Shown here in pieces: positions 44,239 to 53,159 of a stretch of DNA of 64,000 bases. The DNA is taken from NCBI GenBank assembly GCA_021770345.1, contig JAETRD010000008.1:62001-126000 (forward strand). The letters run 5' to 3'. The notes below the pieces were generated by a model. The model did not search any database. It had not been told where the DNA came from and was given only the letters and a program-made list of their open reading frames with translations. This stretch comes from Lachnospiraceae bacterium. Its GTDB lineage: Bacteria > Bacillota > Clostridia > Lachnospirales > Lachnospiraceae. The position numbers and the translations under genes were made by a program. Each line of letters begins with the position of its first letter. The first letter of the stretch is position 1.

Positions 44239-46650
44239 TCAGTCCGCCGGAAAAATGTGAAACCTGCAGAATTCTTCCGCCTGCATCTCAATCGTCAGCT
44301 TTAACCGGTCACGGTTTGACTGAATTTTGGTACGCGTCAGCTCCGGCATGCATATTTCCTGAAGATACTTGATATCGGTCCGCTCGAGATTGCTGTCATT
44401 GCCGAACTTCTCCCACTCATCCACGATCGACCCGTGGCTCGCATTGACGCTCCTGCGCTTTACATAGTACCAGCTGTTTTCGCTGACACCGGTAAGCTCG
44501 ATTTCAAGGGTTCTTCTCTCGGACATATCAAAGTACGACTTCACCTCCTCCACCCGCGACTGGTTCTCCGCATTGATAAAATAGCCCGTACCGTACCAGA
44601 CCAGATTGTAACACAGAATCTGATATTCATCGTCCCCCTGTTTTGTGACAATATAGTTCTCCCCGCGGGCGATCAGCTCGTTCCCCAGCCGGTTGAGCAT
44701 CCGCACCGCATAAAATATGGGCTTTCGTATCGCATCCTTCGTCAGCAGTCCACCGCCGCCGTTCACCACATTTCTCGCCGAATAAGAATTGCAGATCCAG
44801 TCCGTGCACATCCACAGGCCAAACGTCTCCACCTCTCTGGCATGGTTTAAAAGCGTCCGCAAAAACAGTGCGCCCCGAAAACAGCTGTCGTTTAAAAAAT
44901 TGCTGTTTGAAACCGTCAAATTCCACTCACTGACCACAATCTTTGCCTCTGAAAGCCCCACCCGCTCCATAAGCTCTTTCACTTTTTTCAGTTCTTTTCC
45001 CTCGAAGTCGCGGTCCTTTGTCCGCACGAACCCCGCCTTTTCCTCCTGCTGCTCCCCGGGCGGCAGCGGATGGTACGGAAACATCATAAAGGAGACAAAA
45101 TCCGGCCGGTATTCGGATGACGCCAGATTCCTTAACGTCCGCTCGAGATAGACTTCCCCGATATTGGACGCCCCGCCGTTATAGCCGACCATCGCCCCCG
45201 GAATAAATTCTTTCACCTTCCTGCAGATAAAGCGATAGACATCCTCAAATTCAAATCCGTCCGCCTCATAAAAGCGGTCGTAGGACTCGTGAAACTCCTC
45301 CCTGCCGATCTCAAATCTCCACATACTGCACTCTCTCACACCGTACCGCCGGACGATGCTCCGGAAAAACGTCTGATACAAATCCTCCCAGACACGCCTG
45401 TTCTGATAGGTGATGCAGATGTTTTCAAACCATACCGTATCGTCGGCATTTTTCACATTCGCATAGGGACGGTTGGTAAAGTCCAGCCAGGGTCTGATAT
45501 GGTGCTCCACCAGAAAATCGAGCACCTCAAAAATCATGTCAAAGTTGTAGTTTCCGACAGACTTTCCGTCGCTGACCATTGTTCTGGTGTTAAAAATCAT
45601 CCAGATTCTGGCATACTGATACCCCAGCTCTTTTGCGAGATACAACGTGTGATACTGCACGTTTGCATTTACCATGTCATGGATAAAGCCTATATTTATC
45701 ATCTGATTCCAGTTCTTATACATCGGCTCTGTCTCTCTGACATCCACGGTTTCCGTGTCTTTCTTTGCATTTGCAGGCGTATCTGCCTGCCTGTTTTTAA
45801 ATTTTTCCTCGATCTGCGCTTTTAATGCCTCATCGAATTGCTGCCGCCCCGTGCCCTCTCTCCTCATTTTCAGACGGTATTCCGTCGGGGCCATCCCGTA
45901 AATTTCCCGAAATACTCTGGTAAATGCAGAGGCGTTGGAAAAGCCGCAGTCCATCGCGATTTTCGTCATATTTTTTTCCGTATACAAAAGCTCGCCCACC
46001 GCATACTGCGTGCGCACCTGATTCACATATTCCGCGAAATAGGTTCCTGTCTGCTTTTTAAACAGCCGTGAGAGTGTGGAGGTCGACGTGTACATCTGCT
46101 TTGCCAGATCGGACAAACTGATGCCGTCCTGGTAATTCTGGTGTACATAGTGAATGATTACCTGCAGCTTCTCGTCCGCATCATAGTTCTCGGAAATCTC
46201 CGCATTGGTATCATTCAGCATAAAATGCTCCACGAGTTCGTCAAAAATCTGGTACATCAGGCTGTATTTTAAACTGTCCGTCCGATGCCTGGAAACAACT
46301 TCCTCATAAATCAATTCCCTGCACAGCTTTTGAAGCTCATAAAAAGATCTCTCCGGTTCCGCCACACTGTTGCACCAGAAAATGCCGTTTGGTTTCTTCA
46401 GCAGATGAACCAGAATCTGATACCCGAACCTGATACTGCAAAGAATCGTCTTTTCCCCCGTGCTGCAGCTGTGCTGGACGCTGGAATTGACGACGATAAG
46501 GTCGTCTTTCTCAAGCGTATAGTCCGTCTCTTTTATCTTTACCCGGGCACGCCCTTCCACCACATACAAAAGCTCGACATCCGAATGCTGGTGCACGGGT
46601 TCGCTGCCCTCCCGGCTGATATTCACTGTAAATTGATGATATAAATTCAT
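44239..46650 (-). CDS. AraC-family regulator fused to a GH39-like domain
   Basis: 803 residues. N-terminal cupin-like effector domain (about 1-130, HQHSDVELLYVVEG), AraC double helix-turn-helix (about 165-265, ending PTEYRLKMR), a charged linker, then a glycosidase-like domain of about 480 residues similar to GH39 beta-xylosidases. In that domain the likely nucleophile region is VVSEWN; the acid/base region reads WRFEIGREE where enzymes have FEIWNEP, so it may bind sugar without cutting it. Such fusions are thought to sense glycosides. It lies between two operons that share an AraC-type site and is the best candidate to control both. GGGGGA ribosome site. Confidence 0.88.
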   Translation of the reverse strand: MNLYHQFTVNISREGSEPVHQHSDVELLYVVEGRARVKIKETDYTLEKDDLIVVNSSVQHSCSTGEKTILCSIRFGYQILVHLLKKPNGIFWCNSVAEPERSFYELQKLCRELIYEEVVSRHRTDSLKYSLMYQIFDELVEHFMLNDTNAEISENYDADEKLQVIIHYVHQNYQDGISLSDLAKQMYTSTSTLSRLFKKQTGTYFAEYVNQVRTQYAVGELLYTEKNMTKIAMDCGFSNASAFTRVFREIYGMAPTEYRLKMRREGTGRQQFDEALKAQIEEKFKNRQADTPANAKKDTETVDVRETEPMYKNWNQMINIGFIHDMVNANVQYHTLYLAKELGYQYARIWMIFNTRTMVSDGKSVGNYNFDMIFEVLDFLVEHHIRPWLDFTNRPYANVKNADDTVWFENICITYQNRRVWEDLYQTFFRSIVRRYGVRECSMWRFEIGREEFHESYDRFYEADGFEFEDVYRFICRKVKEFIPGAMVGYNGGASNIGEVYLERTLRNLASSEYRPDFVSFMMFPYHPLPPGEQQEEKAGFVRTKDRDFEGKELKKVKELMERVGLSEAKIVVSEWNLTVSNSNFLNDSCFRGALFLRTLLNHAREVETFGLWMCTDWICNSYSARNVVNGGGGLLTKDAIRKPIFYAVRMLNRLGNELIARGENYIVTKQGDDEYQILCYNLVWYGTGYFINAENQSRVEEVKSYFDMSERRTLEIELTGVSENSWYYVKRRSVNASHGSIVDEWEKFGNDSNLERTDIKYLQEICMPELTRTKIQSNRDRLKLTIEMQAEEFCRFHIFPAD

Positions 46651-46756
46651 TGTTCCCCCATCTGATATGTCATATCTTTTGTCACTGTTTTCTTCTCTAT
46701 CTTATCTTTTTCGGCATCTTTCAACAACCTTTTTTCTTCTGGAAATAGCAGGAAGC

Positions 46757-46785
46757 GCGCATCAACAATCCCGCCGTTGATGCGC
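46757..46785 (-). terminator. Hairpin after the Rbs-type importer operon
   Basis: Perfect 10-bp stem GCGCATCAAC (46757-46766) and GTTGATGCGC (46776-46785), about 65 bp after the binding-protein stop. No clear T run follows, so termination may be partial or factor-assisted. Confidence 0.5.
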
Positions 46786-46850
46786 ACCTCCGTATTCTCC
46801 TATGGACAGCTTTGTCGTGAAACGCCCTGGCGTGTCACTGTACGACAGTT

Positions 46851-48002
46851 CTAGTCAAAATCCGCGTTTGTGACAGAGGTCACGGTTCCCGTGGAAAGGA
46901 ATTCGTCTACAGTATCTGCATCCACAAACAGCGTACCTGCTTTCTGGATGTATCCCTTTTCCAGCTCTCCCGCCATCACGCCGTTGCAGACATACAGAAT
47001 CTCGTTTGCCGTATCGTTGACAGAGCCTGTCATTACCATTCCGCGAAGCGGTGTCTCGCCGCTGACAGAACCTTTGATCAGCTCCGCCATCGCATTGTCA
47101 CCGTTGATGGCAAAGATCGCCATATCGGAGTAATCCGTAACCGGAGAACTGAGACCGGTAAGGTAATTGTTTGCGCCTGTCGCCAGCGCGGAGTGCGCCG
47201 TGAGAATCACCTTTGTCGAGGAATCCGTCGTGAAAAGGTTCTCTGTCGCAGCCATCCCTTCGTCTACGCTCTCATCCTGGCATTCCACTTCTTTTACGAA
47301 TTTTGCCTTCGTGGAGAACTCCTCAATTTTGACAAGCTCATCCGCCTGAACCACACCGGTGTCCGCGGTACGGCAGCTTAACACCACAACCGGAACCGAG
47401 TGATCTTCCGCGTCCGCATAGGTGGAATCGATCCACTTTGCCGCAAGCTTGCACGCATAGTCCGCAAGTTCCGCATCATCCGAAACCATCAATGCGTCAT
47501 AGGTGCTTGTCGGGGCTACGAATGCCACAAACTTTATCCCCTTCTCCTCGCACGACGCGATGACGCCGTCCATCGACTCCGGTGCGACCGACCAGCAGAC
47601 AATCACATCCACGCCCATCGCGATATAGTTTTCACACGCTTCGATCTGCGTCGTCGGATTAAATTCGCCATCCGCGTACTGCGCTTCCCAGCCGGCGTCT
47701 GTCATCACGGTGACAAACTCGTCCGCGAGCATCTGGAAAAAGTCCCCGCCAAGTCCGAAGGTCACAAAGCCCACGCTGTGTCCCTCACCGCCTGCCGCCT
47801 CCGTCACTGCCTGCGCCGCATCATTTGCCGCCTCTGTCGCGGCATTCTCTGCCTCGTTATTCTCTGCGCCTGCCGCTGCACCGTCCGCCTCGTTCCCCGC
47901 AGCATTGTTACCGGAAGCTTCCTCTTTCGGAGCTCCGCAGCCTGCAAACATTCCGGCTGCCATCACTACAGACATCACCACTGCCAATACTTTCTTTTTC
48001 AT
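46851..48002 (-). CDS. Sugar ABC transporter substrate-binding lipoprotein (RbsB type)
   Basis: 383 residues. Lipobox FAGC (Cys22), then a low-complexity Ala/Glu/Asn linker to about residue 75, then a Peripla_BP_4 domain (VGFVTFGLGGDFFQMLADEF; AMGVDVIVCWS). Binding proteins of this class take ribose, galactose, inositol and various glycosides. Last gene of the operon. GGAGG site. Its presence after the deglycosidase genes suggests import of a glycoside or the sugar from it. Confidence 0.93.
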   Translation of the reverse strand: MKKKVLAVVMSVVMAAGMFAGCGAPKEEASGNNAAGNEADGAAAGAENNEAENAATEAANDAAQAVTEAAGGEGHSVGFVTFGLGGDFFQMLADEFVTVMTDAGWEAQYADGEFNPTTQIEACENYIAMGVDVIVCWSVAPESMDGVIASCEEKGIKFVAFVAPTSTYDALMVSDDAELADYACKLAAKWIDSTYADAEDHSVPVVVLSCRTADTGVVQADELVKIEEFSTKAKFVKEVECQDESVDEGMAATENLFTTDSSTKVILTAHSALATGANNYLTGLSSPVTDYSDMAIFAINGDNAMAELIKGSVSGETPLRGMVMTGSVNDTANEILYVCNGVMAGELEKGYIQKAGTLFVDADTVDEFLSTGTVTSVTNADFD

Positions 48003-48050
48003 TTTCTTCCTCCATTCCGCCGCCGCAGCGGCTATAATTCAACTATCTTT

Positions 48051-49001
48051 TTACGCTGTCTGCGCCTCCCGGTTGCTCAGGTACAGAGAGAACAGCATGA
48101 TCGCGCCTTTTGCGATATACTGCGGGTAAGTGCCCAGATTAATCAGCTGCATGCCGTTTGCGAGCACGCCGAGCACATACACCGCCACGATTGCCTTCCA
48201 GAGTGTTCCCTCGCCGCCCTTTAACGCAACGCCGGAAAGCACGCAGGCGGTGATTCCCGTAAACTCAATTCCCGCACCCGTTCCGGAATCCGCGGACCCC
48301 GATCTCGACGCCAGAAGGATTGCGGAGATTCCGACAAGTGCGCCCGCCACCGTAAACGACAGCACTTTGATTCTCGCCACGTCAAGTCCTGCCAGCCGCG
48401 CCGCCTCCGGATTGTCTCCGGCCGCATATACCTTTCTTCCGAGCGATGTTTTCGTCAAAAGAAAGATTGCGATCGCGACGATTGCGATCATGATGATCAC
48501 ATTAATCGGAACCACTCCGCCGATTTTCCCCTGGCCGATATACATAAAAGGCTTCGGGAGATTGTGAAACGTTTTCGATCCGCTGATCAGGTAGGAAATC
48601 CCCTGAAAGATTGCCATCGTTCCGAGCGTTACGATCATGGCGTTGCTCCTCAGCACCAGTGTCATAATGCCGTTAAACGACCCGAGCAGCGCGCAGACAA
48701 CGATTGCCAATACCACCGCAACCGGCACGGATACAAGTCCCAGCGACAGCAGTTTCGTACAGAGCACGGCCGCCACGGATACCTGATATCCGATGGACAG
48801 ATCGCAGCCTCCGCTCACCATAATGATAAATACCGCCGTTGTGCAGACCGCCACATGCACATTCTGAACCAGAATATTCGAGATGTTCAGCGATGTCAGA
48901 AACGAAGGCGACATCACACTGAAAATCACAATCAGCGCAATTAATAAGATCACCATTGACCAGTCTGCAAAAAAACGGCCGATTGACTTTTTATTTTGCA
49001 T
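48051..49001 (-). CDS. Sugar ABC transporter permease (RbsC type)
   Basis: 316 residues, eight to ten membrane segments, BPD_transp_2 family (VSGGCDLSIGYQVSVAAVL; GRKVYAAGDNPEAARLAGLDV). The latter is the conserved cytoplasmic loop that meets the ATPase. GGGAGG site. Lies between ATPase and binding-protein genes in the usual Rbs order. Confidence 0.95.
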   Translation of the reverse strand: MQNKKSIGRFFADWSMVILLIALIVIFSVMSPSFLTSLNISNILVQNVHVAVCTTAVFIIMVSGGCDLSIGYQVSVAAVLCTKLLSLGLVSVPVAVVLAIVVCALLGSFNGIMTLVLRSNAMIVTLGTMAIFQGISYLISGSKTFHNLPKPFMYIGQGKIGGVVPINVIIMIAIVAIAIFLLTKTSLGRKVYAAGDNPEAARLAGLDVARIKVLSFTVAGALVGISAILLASRSGSADSGTGAGIEFTGITACVLSGVALKGGEGTLWKAIVAVYVLGVLANGMQLINLGTYPQYIAKGAIMLFSLYLSNREAQTA

Positions 49002-49015
49002 GTATCATTTCCTCC

Positions 49016-50440
49016 CTATAAGCCGGAAGCCTTCTTTAAGACAACTTCCTGACTGAATTCCTCTTTACAAAGCTCCCCTGTCATCTTGCCCTCGTGCAGC
49101 ACAATAATCCGCTCGGACATCCCGAGGAGCTCCTCCATATCGGACGAAACCATGATGATGCTCTTTCCCTGCTCCGCAAGCTCATTCATCAGCGTGTAAA
49201 TCTCGTGCCTCGCACCCACGTCGATTCCCCTGGTCGGCTCGTCAAAAATCAGAATTTCCGGGTTGGCCGCAAGCACTTTTGCGATAACCACTTTCTGCTG
49301 ATTCCCGCCCGAGAGCCCGCCCGCCGTCTGAAACAAACCCGGCGTTTTGATGCGGAGTTTTTCTTTGTAATCCTCCGCGATCTCCATCTCCCGTTTCGTA
49401 TCCATCACAAGATTTCTGCTCAGGTTTTTCAGATTGGAGATCGAAATATTCCAGAAAATCGGCTTGTCAAGAAAACATCCCTGATACTTTCTGTCCTCCG
49501 GAATCAGACCGATCCCGGCCGCCATCGCGTCCGCAGGTGACGTCGGATGAATTTCCTTTCCGTTCATCTTCACGGCTCCCGATTCCCGCTTTGCGGCGCC
49601 GTAAATCACGGACATCAGCTCGGTTCTCCCCGCGCCGACCAGCCCTGCGAATCCGAGGATTTCCCCTCTGTGAAGCACAAAACTGATATCTTTTACCCCG
49701 TTTCCGGTCAGATGCTCCACCTCAAGCACCACGTCCTTCGACGCCGGCTTTTTCGGCGGGTAGGTCTCCTGCAATTCTCTGCCCACCATGTAGGCGATCA
49801 GGCCGTCCTTATCCGTATCGCCGATATTGATCGTCGTCACATACTGTCCGTCCCGTAAGACCGAAACCCGGTCGCAGATTTCAAACAGCTCCTCGAGCCG
49901 GTGCGAAATATAGATGACCGTCACCCCGTCCGCTTTGAGCGTTTTTACCAGCTTATAGAGCTTCTGCTGCTCCGCCATCGTGATGGACGCCGTGGGCTCA
50001 TCCATAATAATAATCCGGGCATTCTTCACGATCGCCTTTGCAAGCTCGACAATCTGCCGGTTCGCCATCGAAAGCTCGCGAATCAGACAGGTCGGCTCGA
50101 TATCGCTGTCAAATTTCTTTAAAATCTCTCTTGTCTTCTCATATCTGGCTTTGTCGTCTAAGACAAAGCCGTCCGGCATTCCCATAAAGATGTTGTCCGC
50201 GACCGTCATGGCTTCCATCTGAATCATTTCCTGATAAACGACTGCCACTCCCATCTCAATCGCCTGCGAAGGCTCCAAATGCGTGTATTCTTTGCCGTTT
50301 ATCACAATGCTCCCGGAAGTGGGGCGGATGGCGCCCGATATCGTCTTGATAAAGGTGGACTTTCCTGCCCCGTTTTCCCCCACCAGCGCATGTACCTCCC
50401 CTTTTTCAAAGGAAATCGATACATTGTCAAGTGCTTTCAC
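49016..50440 (-). CDS. Sugar ABC transporter ATPase (RbsA type), N-terminus uncertain
   Basis: Double ATPase, 474 residues from a GTG at 50438-50440. First domain: Walker A GENGAGKST, signature-like LSMANRQIVELAKAI, Walker B IIMDEPT. Second domain: degenerate loop GLVGAGRTE, signature LSGGNQQKV, Walker B LIFDEPT. The reading frame continues upstream of the GTG with normal family sequence (TEILALKNIHKDYPG) but meets a stop before any ATG, GTG or TTG. An ATG that overlaps the upstream stop (50502-50504) would join this frame if a run of four G (50493-50496) had three. So either there is a frameshift or sequencing error, or translation starts late and loses the first strand. Confidence 0.88.
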   Translation of the reverse strand: MKALDNVSISFEKGEVHALVGENGAGKSTFIKTISGAIRPTSGSIVINGKEYTHLEPSQAIEMGVAVVYQEMIQMEAMTVADNIFMGMPDGFVLDDKARYEKTREILKKFDSDIEPTCLIRELSMANRQIVELAKAIVKNARIIIMDEPTASITMAEQQKLYKLVKTLKADGVTVIYISHRLEELFEICDRVSVLRDGQYVTTINIGDTDKDGLIAYMVGRELQETYPPKKPASKDVVLEVEHLTGNGVKDISFVLHRGEILGFAGLVGAGRTELMSVIYGAAKRESGAVKMNGKEIHPTSPADAMAAGIGLIPEDRKYQGCFLDKPIFWNISISNLKNLSRNLVMDTKREMEIAEDYKEKLRIKTPGLFQTAGGLSGGNQQKVVIAKVLAANPEILIFDEPTRGIDVGARHEIYTLMNELAEQGKSIIMVSSDMEELLGMSERIIVLHEGKMTGELCKEEFSQEVVLKKASGL

Positions 50441-50503
50441 GCCCGGATAATCCTTATGTATATTTTTTAACGCTAAGATTTCCGTAAAATCACCCCATTC
50501 TCA

Positions 50504-51565
50504 TTATTCGCCGATCGCAGCCTTTAACGCCTCCTGATGGCGTCTGACCTGTTCGATGCTGTCCACGTCCAAATCCATGCGCAGATGCTCTCCGCCCTCA
50601 TACTCCGAGCTTAAATAGCCCGTGTAACCGGCCTTTTTGTATGCTTCCACAACCTCCGGAACCGCAACGGCTGTCTCCTGCAAATCCTCATGCATGTTGT
50701 AAAACTTCGCATGCGTGTGGAAGATATAGTCGATGTTATCAATGATATCCTGCGGCTCGGACCAAGAATAAGTAAAGGATGTACCCGCATATTCCATATC
50801 CGCAGGGCCGCCGCCCGCCGCGGCAACCGCATCCATCATCTCTTTCATGCCGTTTGCCATCCGGTATTCCATATTTGCTTTTCCGAGGTCAAGGTCATAC
50901 TTAATCTTGACAAAGCCCTTCTCCCTGCGGCTCGCGTAAGCATCGTCCACAATCTTAATACACTCCTCGGACGCCCCGTGCCTTCTCGCTTTCTCGCGCA
51001 CCACATCCGGGATATTCTTGCAGAAAATTCCCATATCCGGGATAAACCCGAAATGCTTCGTGCCGGTTCTGTGAATCATCTCCATGTAGCCGTCGGCCCA
51101 TCCAGAATTTAACGAGAACGGCGCGTGAACCTCGAGACCGATTTTCACATCCATCTTTGCCGCATAGTCCATACTGCCCTCGATGACGTCCATCGGCGTG
51201 GACACGAGCGTTCTTAAATTGTGAAAGCCGAGCAGCGACGCAAGCCGGATATCCCGTTTCATCATCTGAATCTGCTCACGAAGCGTCAGCGTCCGGTTGT
51301 CATAAATGCGGTTTTCCAGAAACGCATCGTAGCAGACAGGCGTCAGATTATATTTCTCCATCCAGTCAAACCACTGACTGCGGAACTCCTCTGTCTCAAT
51401 CGGCAGCGGAAACCGTTTGATCATCTGCTCCGCAAGAAGCTCCACTCCCGTGGCTCCGGTCTTTGCGGTTTCCCTGAGACATCCCTCGAGATCCAGTTTT
51501 CCGAGATAGTACTCGTCCTGGTAGCTGTAGAGGGATACACATCTTTTTATATTGCTCATATTCAT
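50504..51565 (-). CDS. C-glycoside deglycosidase alpha-like subunit, TIM barrel
   Basis: 353 residues of the xylose isomerase-like fold. Probable metal ligands Glu145 (with His147), Asp177, a His in HTHAKFY (283 or 285) and a Glu in SSEYEGG (321 or 323). By size and by pairing with a DUF6379-like protein and a Gfo/Idh oxidoreductase, it matches the catalytic subunit of the bacterial C-glycoside deglycosidases (DgpBC, CarBC, DfgAB systems). These cleave the C-C bond of a 3-oxidised C-glycosyl flavonoid by a metal-assisted elimination. GGAGGAG site; 8 bp after the small subunit gene. A plain sugar isomerase is the alternative. Confidence 0.8.
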   Translation of the reverse strand: MNMSNIKRCVSLYSYQDEYYLGKLDLEGCLRETAKTGATGVELLAEQMIKRFPLPIETEEFRSQWFDWMEKYNLTPVCYDAFLENRIYDNRTLTLREQIQMMKRDIRLASLLGFHNLRTLVSTPMDVIEGSMDYAAKMDVKIGLEVHAPFSLNSGWADGYMEMIHRTGTKHFGFIPDMGIFCKNIPDVVREKARRHGASEECIKIVDDAYASRREKGFVKIKYDLDLGKANMEYRMANGMKEMMDAVAAAGGGPADMEYAGTSFTYSWSEPQDIIDNIDYIFHTHAKFYNMHEDLQETAVAVPEVVEAYKKAGYTGYLSSEYEGGEHLRMDLDVDSIEQVRRHQEALKAAIGE

Positions 51566-51573
51566 CTCCTCCG

Positions 51574-51969
51574 TTACCTGATTTCAAATTCTGTGTCGCA
51601 GGGCGCCTCTATCTGAAACGGCATGTAGGAAGGAGCGATGATCTGCATGCCCCGCAGGCTGTGTGTTCCCTGTGCCAGCCCGCCTTCCTTCCTCACCGAA
51701 ACCGCTGCGTACTCGCCGAACTCCCAGCGGTACTCCGGGTCGATCACCGTCCGCGTCTCCTCGAGTGTGAATGTCTCACCGTTTACCGTGATGCGGATAT
51801 CGTCCCGGTTTACGTCCTCACCATCCACATTCAGCCTGATATCCCTTAAAATCGAAAGCGTAAAGCTTCTGTAGTACTGCGCTTTCATCTCAAAACAAAA
51901 TCCGACAACTTTGCCGTCCTCCCGGATGTTTTGAAAACTGTCCGGGTTATAGATTGGTCTTCCAGCCAT
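51574..51969 (-). CDS. C-glycoside deglycosidase beta-like subunit (DUF6379 type)
   Basis: 131 residues, all beta. The pattern RDIRLNVDGEDV, EYRWEFGEYAAVSV and GGLAQGTHSLRG fits the small subunit of C-glycoside deglycosidases, which packs on the TIM-barrel subunit and shapes the active site. It has no known role outside such complexes, so it is the key diagnostic gene of this locus. GGAGG site; 16 bp after the oxidoreductase and 8 bp before the large subunit. Confidence 0.78.
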   Translation of the reverse strand: MAGRPIYNPDSFQNIREDGKVVGFCFEMKAQYYRSFTLSILRDIRLNVDGEDVNRDDIRITVNGETFTLEETRTVIDPEYRWEFGEYAAVSVRKEGGLAQGTHSLRGMQIIAPSYMPFQIEAPCDTEFEIR

Positions 51970-51985
51970 TCCTTACCTCCGATTC

Positions 51986-53095
51986 CTAGAAAAATACTTC
52001 CTTGCCTGTCTCTGCCGATTTGTAGATTGCCTCAAGAATCTGTGTCACCACATATGCCTGCTCCGGCTTCACCAGCGGCTCCCCGTCGTTTGCGATCGCG
52101 TCTAACCACTGTTCCTGCTCTCTGACCGCCTCCGCTGCCGCGCCGCCCTCAAAGAAGTCCACCACGCCCGCCGGTGAGATAATCTTTTCCATCAGCTGGT
52201 TGTGCTCAACGGTGTTGTAGATCAGCTCGTCGTTCGGATAGCTGCCGCCGTGGTGAATCTCCGCGCCCGCCTTTGTGCCGCAGAGTGTCGTGGATGCCTC
52301 CATCGATTTCAGAACGTTTAACGCCCACGATGCTTCCAGATAAATCACCGCGCCGTTTTTCATCTTCACAAGGCCGAATGCGGAATCTTCGACCTCAAAG
52401 GTCTTCGGGTCCCACGGGCCGAATACGTTGCCCTCCGGGCCGTGCTCGTCGCGTCCAAGCTTATAGAAAACCTGTCCGGACACGGATACCGGCTCATAAT
52501 TGTCCATCATCCAGAGCGTGATATCAAGCGCGTGTGTTCCGATATCAATGAGCGGTCCGCCGCCCTGCAGCGCCTTGTTCGGGAATACGCCCCAGGTCGG
52601 AACGGCTCTTCTTCTGAGCGCGTGCGCCTTTGCCATATAGATCTCGCCCAGCTCTCCGGCCGCGCAGGACGCGTGAAGGGTGGTCGTGTCGTCGCGGAAG
52701 CGGTTCTGGTATCCGATCGTGAACTTCCTGCCGGACTTCTTCCACGCCTCGAGCATCTTCTTTGCATCCTCCGTGCAGTGCGCCATCGGCTTCTCACACA
52801 TTACATGCTTGCCCGCCTCAAATGCGGCAACGGTAATCGGGCAGTGCGCCACGTTCGGCGTGCACACATGCACCACGTCAATCTCTATCGAAGTGTCCGC
52901 AAGCATCTCCCTGTAATCGGCGTATACCTTTGCCCCCTCGGTTCCGTACTCGTCACATGCCTTTTTCGCCCGCTCCAGATCCGTGTCGCAGAAAGCCACC
53001 ATCTCGGCTTTGTCGCCGCACTGCTTTAAAGACGGCATATGCTTCTGATTTGCAATCCCACCGCATCCGACAATCGCAACCTTAATTTTTCCCAT
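51986..53095 (-). CDS. Gfo/Idh/MocA oxidoreductase, likely glycoside 3-dehydrogenase
   Basis: 369 residues. GCGGIA nucleotide loop (10-15), Lys102 in CEKP, Asp184 and His188 in IDIGTHALD. In the known C-deglycosylation route a protein of this family (DgpA in the puerarin-degrading strain) oxidises the 3-hydroxyl of the sugar before cleavage, and its place 16 bp before the beta-like subunit gene fits that. AGGAGG site. The same chemistry is used by 3-keto O-glycoside systems, so the substrate bond is not proven. Confidence 0.85.
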   Translation of the reverse strand: MGKIKVAIVGCGGIANQKHMPSLKQCGDKAEMVAFCDTDLERAKKACDEYGTEGAKVYADYREMLADTSIEIDVVHVCTPNVAHCPITVAAFEAGKHVMCEKPMAHCTEDAKKMLEAWKKSGRKFTIGYQNRFRDDTTTLHASCAAGELGEIYMAKAHALRRRAVPTWGVFPNKALQGGGPLIDIGTHALDITLWMMDNYEPVSVSGQVFYKLGRDEHGPEGNVFGPWDPKTFEVEDSAFGLVKMKNGAVIYLEASWALNVLKSMEASTTLCGTKAGAEIHHGGSYPNDELIYNTVEHNQLMEKIISPAGVVDFFEGGAAAEAVREQEQWLDAIANDGEPLVKPEQAYVVTQILEAIYKSAETGKEVFF

Positions 53096-53159
53096 GTTGA
53101 AATCCTCCTTTAAAATAAATTGATTATAAATTTTCTATTGAATTGTTAAGAAATCACTT

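Noticed and set aside
46685-46710. Third copy of the direct-repeat operator before the AraC-GH39 gene
   Set aside because: AAAACAG is present at 46685-46691, but the partner half-site 21 bp away is only AAAAG-like, so it is too weak to count.
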